From CAZJYI01 sp964550025 (GTDB lineage: Bacteria > Verrucomicrobiota > Kiritimatiellia > UBA8416 > CAYOBW01): a DNA stretch of 18,509 bases. The stretch lies in contig CAZJYI010000198.1 of the NCBI GenBank assembly GCA_964550025.1, forward strand, positions 1 through 18,509. Direction: 5' to 3'. Positions 7,673-14,584 of the stretch are shown in pieces. Made by a program: the position numbers and the translations under genes. Under the pieces are notes generated by a model. It was not told where the DNA came from and searched no databases. It saw only the letters and a program-made list of their open reading frames with translations. The number at the start of each line of letters is the position of its first letter. The stretch's first letter is position 1.

Positions 7673-8541
7673 TGAACATCCGCCTGATTCCCCGCCTGGA
7701 CATCAAGGGCCCCAATCTCGTCAAGGGCATCCATTTCGAGGGCCTCCGCGTGCTGGGCAAGCCGGAGGACTTCGCGCGTCACTACTACGAGACGGGAGCC
7801 GACGAGCTCATCTACATGGACGCCGTTGCAAGTCTGTACGGTCGCAACAGCCTGCTCGACATCGTCGAGCGGACCTCGCAGGAGATTTTCATCCCTCTTG
7901 CCGTGGGAGGCGGTCTGCGCAGCGTCGAGGACATTCGCAAGGTCCTCAGGGCGGGGGCCGACAAAGTGTCGCTCAACACGGCGGCGATCAACCGGCCGGA
8001 TTTGATTCGCGAGGCATCACGGGCCTTCGGGTCTTCCACGATTGTCATCTCGATCGAGGCGATCAGGCAACCGAACGGATCATACGAGTGTTTTACCGAT
8101 TTCGGGCGGGAGGCGACGGGGGTCGAAGTCGCGGGCTGGGCGCAGAAGGCGGTCGAGCTCGGTGCGGGAGAGCTCATTGTGACCTCGATCGACAGGGAGG
8201 GAACGGGCAAGGGCTTCGACACCGAGTTGATCCGCTCCGTTGCCGCGGCTGTGCCGGTTCCGGTCATTGCCGCCGGGGGAGCAGGGGAGCCGGGACACGT
8301 TGTGGACGCCGTTCGACAGGGCGAGGCCGATGCCGTCTGCGTGGCCTCGATGCTGCACTACCACTTCGCTCGAGAATGTGCGGTGGACGCATCGCGCTTT
8401 AGCGCTGAAGGGAACATAGAGAGCCTTGCCCGAGGCGCCACGTTCGGCAACATACGGGGTGCCGACCTGGCCGAGGTGAGAGACGCGCTCGTCGCCGAGG
8501 GCATTGCCTGCAGGCAGCAGGCCGGGAGGCACGCGTCATGA
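7672..8541 (+). CDS. hisF: HisF-like acetamidino-modification protein (AglZ/HisF2 type)
   Basis: A 289-residue TIM-barrel protein clearly related to HisF, but of the paralogue type found in glycan loci, with RLDIKGPNLVKG at 8-19 and YMDAVASLYGRNSL near 48-61. Aligned by eye to Thermotoga HisF, the ammonia-gate residues are present (R4, E45, K98, E167) and so is the first catalytic Asp (D10). The second catalytic Asp, D130 in HisF, is Glu here (E129 in ISIEAIR). It carries about 30 more residues than usual. These points suggest it passes ammonia from the HisH-like partner to an amidotransferase and does not make imidazole glycerol phosphate. Start: ATG at 7672 overlapping the previous TGA by one base; the frame is open further upstream. 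Confidence 0.85.
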   Translation: MNIRLIPRLDIKGPNLVKGIHFEGLRVLGKPEDFARHYYETGADELIYMDAVASLYGRNSLLDIVERTSQEIFIPLAVGGGLRSVEDIRKVLRAGADKVSLNTAAINRPDLIREASRAFGSSTIVISIEAIRQPNGSYECFTDFGREATGVEVAGWAQKAVELGAGELIVTSIDREGTGKGFDTELIRSVAAAVPVPVIAAGGAGEPGHVVDAVRQGEADAVCVASMLHYHFARECAVDASRFSAEGNIESLARGATFGNIRGADLAEVRDALVAEGIACRQQAGRHAS

Positions 8542-9218
8542 CGGAGCCCGGAGACATCCGCATTGCCATCGTGGACTATGGACTCGGCAATCTCTACAGC
8601 GTGAAGAAAGCGTGCGAACATGTGGGTGCGGTGGGTGTCATCACGTCCGATTCACACGAGATCATGGCCGCGGATGGCATCATCCTGCCGGGCGTAGGCG
8701 CGTTCGGCGATGCGATGCGCACGTTGCGTTCGCTGGGACTGGTGGAGACGCTGCGGAAAGCGGCGGCCGTGGACAAGCCGCTGATGGGTATCTGCCTGGG
8801 CATTCAGCTTCTGATGAGCGAGAGCCACGAGTTCGGGCGGCACGAGGGGCTCAATATCATCGAGGGCGACGTGGTGCCGTTCGAGGACCCGCGGGAGGGC
8901 GACCGGAACCTCAAGGTCCCGGAGATATGCTGGAACGGGATCGAGAGAGGTGTCGCCGGCGAAGGCGGCTGGGAGCACACCCCGCTGGCCGGCTTGCACG
9001 ATGGTGTATGCATGTATTTCATCCATTCTTACTACGTCAGACCGTCGGACGAGGGAATGGTCCTTTCGCAGACGCGATACGGCGATACGCTCTTTTGCTC
9101 CAGCGTCAAGTATGGTAGCGTCCATGGTTTTCAGTTCCATCCCGAGAGAAGCGGTCCCGAGGGCCTGCGGATCTATCGAAGTTGGACGGGGATGATTCGG
9201 GCCGGCAAAGGAGTGTGA
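8538..9218 (+). CDS. hisH: HisH-like glutamine amidotransferase subunit for sugar amidination
   Basis: A 226-residue class I glutaminase. The oxyanion region PGVGAFGDAM is at 51-60, the nucleophile elbow GICLGIQ has C86, and the other triad members are H201 and E203 in FQFHPERSG. HisH-type enzymes hydrolyse glutamine and hand ammonia to a bound HisF. A segment normally KVPHMGWN in HisH reads KVPEICWNGI here (126-135), a small divergence in the interface region. The ATG at 8538 overlaps the hisF-like stop as ATGA and has GGGAGG at 8524-8529, 8 bases upstream. No other histidine genes are nearby, so a role with the downstream N-acetyl sugar amidotransferases is preferred. Confidence 0.88.
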   Translation: MTEPGDIRIAIVDYGLGNLYSVKKACEHVGAVGVITSDSHEIMAADGIILPGVGAFGDAMRTLRSLGLVETLRKAAAVDKPLMGICLGIQLLMSESHEFGRHEGLNIIEGDVVPFEDPREGDRNLKVPEICWNGIERGVAGEGGWEHTPLAGLHDGVCMYFIHSYYVRPSDEGMVLSQTRYGDTLFCSSVKYGSVHGFQFHPERSGPEGLRIYRSWTGMIRAGKGV

Positions 9219-9224
9219 AGCCGC

Positions 9225-10448
9225 ATGGGTGAGGAGAGCAAGTCGCGCTGGGGATTGCCCGAGGAGGTTGTGTTCTGCAAACGTTGCGTGATGTCGAACC
9301 AGCGTCCCGCCTCCATGCCGGAGTTCACACACCGGACGGACCGGCGCGGCGCGAAGTACATGCACATCGACGAGGAGGGTGTGTGCGACGCCTGCCGGCA
9401 CGCCGAGAACAAGGAGGACATTGACTGGGAGGTGCGCGAGCGCGAGCTGCTTGCGCTTCTCGACCGGTATCGCAGTACGGATGGATCTTACGACTGCATC
9501 TGCCCCGGTAGCGGCGGCAAAGACAGCGCGTATGCCGCTCACATCCTGAAGTACAAGTACGGCATGCATCCGCTCACGGTTACGTGGCCTCCCATCCTGT
9601 ATACGGACTACGGGTACAAGAACTTCGTCGACTGGATCAAGGTCGGGGGGTTCGACAACGTGACGTTCAACCAGAACGGACGTGTTCAGCGCAAGCTCAC
9701 CCGGCTGGCCATCCAAACCCTGCTGCACCCGTTTCAGACGTTCATCCTGGGGCAGAAGAACCTGGCCCCGAAGGCAGCTCTGGAGTTCGACATTCCGCTG
9801 ATCTTCTACGGCGAGAGCGAAGCTGAGTACGGGAACCCGCTGGCCGAGACCGCGACGTCGTTGCGCGACAAGGCGTACTACGCGATGAAGGAGCTGTCAC
9901 ATGTGTATCTCGCCGGGCACCCCGTCCCCGAACTGCTCGAGCAGCACGGTTTCGAGTTGAACGACCTGATCCCCTACTTTCCCGCCGACCACCATGCCCT
10001 GGGAGAGTCGGGCATCGAGGTGCATTACCTGGGGTACTACCTCAAGTGGACGCCGCAGGAGGCGTACTACTACGCCGTCGAACACACCGGGTTTCAGGCC
10101 CGGCCGTTCCGCACGCAGGGCACCTACAGCAAGTACAACAGCATCGACGACAAGATCGACGACCTGCATTACTACACCACGTGGATCAAGTTCGGACTGG
10201 GGCGCGCGTCTTACGACGCATCCCAGGAGATCCGCAACCGGCACTTGACGCGCGAGGAGGGCGTGGCCCTCGTGAGGCGGTTTGACGGGGAGTTCCCGGA
10301 TCGCTACTTCGACGAGGTCATGGAGTACCTCGAAATGACGCGGGATGAGTTTATGGCGCTGTGCGAGCGCTTTCGCCCGCCGCACCTGTGGAGGGGCGTG
10401 GGGGAGGAATGGGAGCTCGGCCATCCCGTCTGGGGGGACCGGGGGTAG
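9225..10448 (+). CDS. N-acetyl sugar amidotransferase, WbpG/PseA/WbuX-like (copy 1)
   Basis: A 407-residue ATP pyrophosphatase-type protein. Two CxxC pairs at C18/C21 and C54/C57 probably bind zinc, and the PP-loop GSGGKDS is at 95-101. The rest (YTDYG, FGESEAEYG-like YGESEAEYG, YYLKWTPQEAYYYA) matches the WbpG/PseA group, which adenylates an acetamido oxygen so that ammonia can convert the group to acetamidino. In Pseudomonas O-antigen loci WbpG works with HisH2 and HisF2, and in Campylobacter PseA modifies pseudaminic acid. The gene follows hisH by 6 bases with AAAGGAG at 9207-9213. An N-terminal extension of about 15 residues before the first CxxC sets it apart from the second copy. Confidence 0.88.
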   Translation: MGEESKSRWGLPEEVVFCKRCVMSNQRPASMPEFTHRTDRRGAKYMHIDEEGVCDACRHAENKEDIDWEVRERELLALLDRYRSTDGSYDCICPGSGGKDSAYAAHILKYKYGMHPLTVTWPPILYTDYGYKNFVDWIKVGGFDNVTFNQNGRVQRKLTRLAIQTLLHPFQTFILGQKNLAPKAALEFDIPLIFYGESEAEYGNPLAETATSLRDKAYYAMKELSHVYLAGHPVPELLEQHGFELNDLIPYFPADHHALGESGIEVHYLGYYLKWTPQEAYYYAVEHTGFQARPFRTQGTYSKYNSIDDKIDDLHYYTTWIKFGLGRASYDASQEIRNRHLTREEGVALVRRFDGEFPDRYFDEVMEYLEMTRDEFMALCERFRPPHLWRGVGEEWELGHPVWGDRG

Positions 10449-10460
10449 TGTCAAGGACCT

Positions 10461-10654
10461 TGACGGTTCAGCCGCACATGGGTGATTGGCCACAGAAGTC
10501 ACAGAAGGCACAGAACAGTGGTGGGAACGGACTGTGCTCCCGGCGTAGAAGTGCATCACCGAATGGTGGGTCGTATCAGTATGGGACAACGAAGAGAAGT
10601 CCCTTTCCCTATGTGACTTTTGTGACTCATGTGGCTATACCTATTGAACCGTTA
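10461..10654. repeat. Palindromic intergenic element with nonamer arrays
   Basis: The outer inverted repeat is TGACGGTTCA at 10461-10470 against TGAACCGTTA at 10645-10654 (9 of 10 matching). The inner arms 10487-10514 and 10610-10637 are 28 nt with 22 matches when one is reverse-complemented. The left arm contains 9-mers CACAGAAGT, CACAGAAGG, CACAGAACA (10491-10517). The right arm contains TGTGACTTT, TGTGACTCA, TGTGGCTAT (10612-10638). A 13-bp palindrome, TCAAGGACCTTGA at 10451-10463, abuts the left end. The centre (about 10518-10609) has no recognisable coding content. It resembles a MITE-like or REP-like unit inserted between the two amidotransferase genes and may fold in the transcript. 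Confidence 0.7.
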
Positions 10655-10678
10655 CCAGGAAGGAGTAGGTGAGACACC

Positions 10679-11821
10679 GTGAAGTACTGTCGACGATGCG
10701 TGATGCCGGACACCCGTCCGGGGATTCGTTTCAGCGAGGACGGACTGTGCTGGTCGTGCGTGACGCACGACCGGCGCAAGAGCGTGGATTGGGAGGCCCG
10801 CCGCGCGGAGCTGGAAGCCATTGCCGAGAAATATCGCGGCAGCAATGGCGACTACTACGACTGTATCGTCACCGTGAGCTCCGGCAAGGACAGCTACCAC
10901 CAGGTCGACACCATGAAGAACCGGCTCGGCTTCAACCCGCTGCTGGTTTCCATCGACAACTTTAGTTGGACCGAAACGGGGCGCTACAATGCGCGCAACA
11001 TGAGCGACGTTTTCGGCTGCGATCTGCACCTGCTGTCGTTGAGCCGCAGAACGGCCAAGCGCATGTTCCGCAAGGCCTTCGAGCACCAGCTCATCCCGTG
11101 CTGGTACTGGGACCGCGCCGTTTACACTTATCCGCTCCAGGTGGCGATCCGGCTTGGGATTCCGCTCATCGTGTACGGCGAGAACATCAACTACGAGTAC
11201 GGCGGCAGCCAGACAGAGGAAACATACAGCGCCATTGACCAGATCAGGAATGATGTGGTCAAACCGGTGCCGTGGGACGTTTGGCTTGATGACGAGATCA
11301 GCATGAAGGACCTGAATCCGCTCGTGAATCCGGGGGTGGACGAGATCCGCGAGGCGGGCCTGGATCCGATCTACCTGAGCTACTTCGCGCCGTGGGACGG
11401 GTACGAGAACTTCAAACGCATGCGCGACAAGTTCGGATTCCGGTCGCTTGACGAGGAGTGGTCGCGCGAGGGTTTGTCCGAGAACTACGACCAGATCGAT
11501 ACAATCGGTTACAACGTGCACCCGTGGTTCAAGTTCATCAAGTTCGGCCACCAGCACAATACCGATGTGCTCAGCATGTGGGTCCGGTCCGGGCGGATGA
11601 CCCGTGAGGAGGCCGTCGAGAAGGTGAAGGATCGGGAACATGTTCTGGATCCCCGGATGCTGGCGGACTTCCTCGAATTTACCGGTTACACGGAGACGGA
11701 ATTCTGGGAGGTCGTAGACCGTTTTGCGAACCGCGAGATTCTTGAAAAGCGCGACGGCCGATGGCGTCTGAAGCCCGCCGTGGTGCGGGCACTTGAGCAA
11801 GGCGGCGAGGTCCGTCCGTAG
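10679..11821 (+). CDS. N-acetyl sugar amidotransferase, WbpG/PseA/WbuX-like (copy 2)
   Basis: A 380-residue relative of the preceding amidotransferase but clearly divergent. It starts KYCRRCVMPDTRPG, with CxxC pairs at C4/C7 and C24/C27, and its PP-loop reads VSSGKDS at 66-72 where SGGKDS is usual. IVYGENINYEYG corresponds to the YGESEAEYG segment of copy 1. Its expected reaction is ATP-dependent amidation of an N-acetyl group using ammonia from the HisH/HisF-like pair, so the two copies may act on two different positions of the sugar. GTG is the start; GGAAGGAG at 10658-10665 lies 13 bases upstream, and GGTGAG at 10668-10673 is nearer. It is separated from copy 1 by the palindromic element. 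Confidence 0.87.
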   Translation: MKYCRRCVMPDTRPGIRFSEDGLCWSCVTHDRRKSVDWEARRAELEAIAEKYRGSNGDYYDCIVTVSSGKDSYHQVDTMKNRLGFNPLLVSIDNFSWTETGRYNARNMSDVFGCDLHLLSLSRRTAKRMFRKAFEHQLIPCWYWDRAVYTYPLQVAIRLGIPLIVYGENINYEYGGSQTEETYSAIDQIRNDVVKPVPWDVWLDDEISMKDLNPLVNPGVDEIREAGLDPIYLSYFAPWDGYENFKRMRDKFGFRSLDEEWSREGLSENYDQIDTIGYNVHPWFKFIKFGHQHNTDVLSMWVRSGRMTREEAVEKVKDREHVLDPRMLADFLEFTGYTETEFWEVVDRFANREILEKRDGRWRLKPAVVRALEQGGEVRP

Positions 11822-11850
11822 GCCGCAACCCGAATCCGAGGCAGAGGACC

Positions 11851-12507
11851 ATGTCCAGAGACTATCACAAGTACATCTACGATCGAGCGGCACGTCAGAT
11901 CACGGGCGATTTCGAGGGGGCATACCGGGACTGCGAAGACGTGTGGCCCACGCAGCACGACGTTCACATCATGAAGTACCAGTGGGCGCTGTCCCGGGTA
12001 CGGGAGAAGGGGGAAGATGCCCGCCTGCTCGACATCGGAGCCGGCTACGGCGATTTTGTGGCCCTGGCCCGGGAGAAAGGCGTCGATGCCACGGGTATCG
12101 AAATCAGCTCGACGGCGGTCGAGAAAGGCCTGGCCCGTCACCCCCCGGGGCTCAAGTTGATGGTTGGGGATCTCACGGAAGGCCTGCCTTGCGCCGATCA
12201 CGACTACGACGTCGTGGTCCTGTTCGGGGTTTTCTGGTTCCTTCTCGACGCCCTGGACCCGTCGATGGACGAGCTGATGCGGGTGATGCGGCCGGATGCG
12301 GACCTGTTCGTCTCGGTTTCGATGGTGAGCGATCCGATCGGGAAGGAAGTCATGGGCAACTACCACGACTTTCTTGAGATCCTGCGCCGCCATTTCGTGG
12401 TGCGGGACCTCGTCTTGTGCTACGGTCCGGACGGACTGCAGTCGGATGTGCCGCTTGCCGAGCTGGCAACGGACATGGTGGCGTATTGCACATTGCCGGA
12501 CGCGTAG
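11851..12507 (+). CDS. SAM-dependent methyltransferase
   Basis: A 218-residue class I methyltransferase. Motif I is LLDIGAGYG at 59-67, followed by an acidic TGIEIS strand end and a YDVVVLFGVFWFLLD segment in the motif IV region. It probably uses S-adenosylmethionine to methylate a sugar or sugar-linked group. Its place just after the second amidotransferase recalls Campylobacter loci in which a methyltransferase follows the legionaminate amidotransferase and the product is N-methylacetimidoyl-legionaminic acid. The methyl acceptor here is inference. CCGAGG at 11836-11841 is a plausible ribosome site 9 bases before the ATG. Confidence 0.8.
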   Translation: MSRDYHKYIYDRAARQITGDFEGAYRDCEDVWPTQHDVHIMKYQWALSRVREKGEDARLLDIGAGYGDFVALAREKGVDATGIEISSTAVEKGLARHPPGLKLMVGDLTEGLPCADHDYDVVVLFGVFWFLLDALDPSMDELMRVMRPDADLFVSVSMVSDPIGKEVMGNYHDFLEILRRHFVVRDLVLCYGPDGLQSDVPLAELATDMVAYCTLPDA

Positions 12508-12536
12508 CCATGTGAAGGGATGGGAGCCCGATTGAA

Positions 12537-13880
12537 ATGACAGACACTGGTCCCATGTTGGATCGGACGGCCGGCGCCGAACGGCCGAAGCTTCTCGTGG
12601 TGCACTGCGTCGATGCCGAGGGGCCGCTCGAGGAACCGCTTGAAGCCACCTTCGACCGGCTTCGCCGGGAGAAGGGGGTCGAGCTCGCGCCCTCCCTGGC
12701 GACGTTGCGGCTCCTGCAGGGCGGCGAGCTGCCTCTGGAGGGGCGCGAAAAGGAGGTGGCTGCCTTCCTTGCACCCCGTCGATTGGCCTATCTCTCCACG
12801 TGGCGCCAACTGGAGGAAATGGTGCAGGCGGTCGTATCGCCCGCGTTTCGCTCCGCGCACGCCGACCCGTCCGGCGGTCCGTACACTTTGACGTGGTTCA
12901 TTCCGGACATCGTCGGTTACGGCGACAATCCCCGGCGGAAGGCGGTCGGCTATCACGTCGTATGGGACATGTACCGGCGTTTTCTGGCAGAGCACCGTTC
13001 CGGCGACGGACTGGGATGGCATTTTCACACCGTTCCGGTCGGACGACACGCGTTGCATTACAACGCCTGCTGGACCAACAATGACTATCACGAACGCTCG
13101 CTGGCCCGCCGCTTGATCGAAAGGCAGTGGTTCCCTTCCGTGTTTCGGGCCGGCGGCGTCATTGAGCGCAACGATGTCAGTTTCTGGCTGGAGCAATTCA
13201 TACCGTTCGACTTCTCCTCGCAGGCCCTTGCCACCGGCCTGGAGGACCGCGCGTTTGCTCCCGGCGAGATGTGGGATTGGCGCGGTGCCCCGGCCGACTG
13301 GAGACACTACCACCCCTGCTTCTACGACTACCGCCGGGAGGGGGCGATGAAGCGCTGGATCTTCCGCTGCCTGGACGTGGACACGCCCATATGCTCGCTG
13401 CGGCCCGAGGACGTGGAACAGGCGTTTCGCCGTGTCCGCGAGGGACAGACCACCGTCCTGGCGTACACGGATCACGACCGTCGCGACCTGCGTCCGGACA
13501 TCGAGCGCGCCCTCGAGCTGATCAGGGAGGCCGCGTCGGGCTACCCGGACGTGGCGTGGAAGTTCGCCAACGCCCGCGATGCCGCGCGCGAAGCGTGCGG
13601 CCTCGAACACCGCGAGGCGCCGCGGTTCACCACCAGGGTGGAGGGCGACGTGTGCTTCATCGAATCGGACCAGGCCCTCTTCGGACCGCAGCCCTTTCTT
13701 GCGGTCGAGGAGGAGGGCGGCGTCTTCTACCGTGACAACCCGACCACCGAATCGCCCACATCGTGGGCTTACCGCATGGTGAGACGTAAGGCTACGCGCA
13801 GGATCGGCGTTGCCGGGGCGAACGGTTGCGGCAGCGTCGGCGTTCGCGTCGTCGACATCGAGCGGGGGGGAGCAGCGTGA
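12537..13880 (+). CDS. Possible polysaccharide deacetylase-like (CE4/NodB-like) protein
   Basis: A 447-residue protein I cannot assign firmly. Residues 20-30 are LVVHCVDAEGP, 160-170 are GWHFHTVPVGR, and FRAGGVIERND follows at 203-213. This order (Asp-containing motif, His motif, FRxGG) resembles the first three motifs of CE4/NodB deacetylases, though none matches exactly. A TDHDRRDLRPDI segment lies in the C-terminal half, and the last 85 residues look like a separate small domain. If the assignment is right it could remove N-acetyl groups or act on the glycan in the cytoplasm, as no signal peptide is seen. GGGAG at 12522-12526 is 10 bases before the ATG; ATG at 12555 is an alternative. Its end overlaps the next gene as GTGA. 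Confidence 0.45.
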   Translation: MTDTGPMLDRTAGAERPKLLVVHCVDAEGPLEEPLEATFDRLRREKGVELAPSLATLRLLQGGELPLEGREKEVAAFLAPRRLAYLSTWRQLEEMVQAVVSPAFRSAHADPSGGPYTLTWFIPDIVGYGDNPRRKAVGYHVVWDMYRRFLAEHRSGDGLGWHFHTVPVGRHALHYNACWTNNDYHERSLARRLIERQWFPSVFRAGGVIERNDVSFWLEQFIPFDFSSQALATGLEDRAFAPGEMWDWRGAPADWRHYHPCFYDYRREGAMKRWIFRCLDVDTPICSLRPEDVEQAFRRVREGQTTVLAYTDHDRRDLRPDIERALELIREAASGYPDVAWKFANARDAAREACGLEHREAPRFTTRVEGDVCFIESDQALFGPQPFLAVEEEGGVFYRDNPTTESPTSWAYRMVRRKATRRIGVAGANGCGSVGVRVVDIERGGAA

Positions 13881-14584
13881 TCGCAGGGGAGGAAGTTCTG
13901 GCGCTCATCACGGCGCGAGGCGGTTCCAAGCGCATCCCGCGCAAGAACGTCCGTGTTCTCGGGACGAAACCGCTCATTGCGTGGACTATCGAGGCCGCGC
14001 TGAATGCCACGCTGGTGGACCGCGTTGTGCTCTCTACGGACGACGCCGAGATTGCCGGCGTTGCCCGGGAACGGGGCTGCGATGTTCCCTTCGTGCGCCC
14101 CGCGGAGTTTGCCGGCGACCACTCGTCCTCCACGGAGGTCGCTCTTCACGCGCTGGAAGCCCTGGAACACGCGTACCGCTGGCTCGTGCTGCTGCAGCCC
14201 ACCTCGCCTTTCCGTACGGCCGAGGACATCGACGCGTGTATCCGCGCCTGTGCGGATGGCGGTGCCGATTCCGCGATATCGCTCTGCCCTACCGAGCGTT
14301 CCCCCGTCGTGATGTTTACGATCGGCGAGAAATCCACGATCGTGCCCGTAGTCGAATCCGATATTGATCTCCAGGTTGCGCGAAGCCAGGATCTTCCACC
14401 CGCGTATGAGATCAATGGTGCGATCTACGTCGTGAGGACGCGGCATCTGATCGAGACCGGTGCGTTCTTCGACGCGAGCACGATTGCGTACGTGATGCCG
14501 CGTGCGCGTTCGGTGAACATCGACACCGAGATGGACTTTGCATGGGCGGAATTGCTGCTCGGACGAGCATCGCCGGACGGGTGA
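13877..14584 (+). CDS. neuA: CMP-nonulosonate (acylneuraminate) cytidylyltransferase
   Basis: A 235-residue stand-alone member of the NeuA/LegF/PseF family, of full normal size. It shows ITARGGSKRIPRKN at 11-24, STDDAEIAG near 53-61, LQPTSPFRTAEDID near 104-117, NGAIYV in the middle, and NIDTEMDF close to the C-terminus. It would transfer CMP from CTP to a nonulosonate and release pyrophosphate. This is the second such domain in the window; the first is fused to NeuB, and the two differ enough to have different substrates. The GTG at 13877 overlaps the previous stop (GTGA) and sits behind a G-run with GGGGAG at 13867-13872. The frame is open a little upstream but lacks a better start. Confidence 0.88.
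   Translation: MIAGEEVLALITARGGSKRIPRKNVRVLGTKPLIAWTIEAALNATLVDRVVLSTDDAEIAGVARERGCDVPFVRPAEFAGDHSSSTEVALHALEALEHAYRWLVLLQPTSPFRTAEDIDACIRACADGGADSAISLCPTERSPVVMFTIGEKSTIVPVVESDIDLQVARSQDLPPAYEINGAIYVVRTRHLIETGAFFDASTIAYVMPRARSVNIDTEMDFAWAELLLGRASPDG

Noticed and set aside
7672..9218. Histidine biosynthesis operon
   Set aside because: HisF-like and HisH-like genes are present, but no other his gene is nearby, the HisF-like protein carries glycan-locus signatures and a D-to-E change, and the neighbours are nonulosonate and amidotransferase genes.
8652..9728. A 358-codon open frame on the minus strand
   Set aside because: Covers parts of two real + strand genes (hisH-like and amidotransferase) and has no domain signature.
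10652..11893. A 413-codon open frame on the minus strand
   Set aside because: It is antisense to the second amidotransferase, whose CxxC pairs and PP-loop are convincing. No recognisable protein content on the minus strand.
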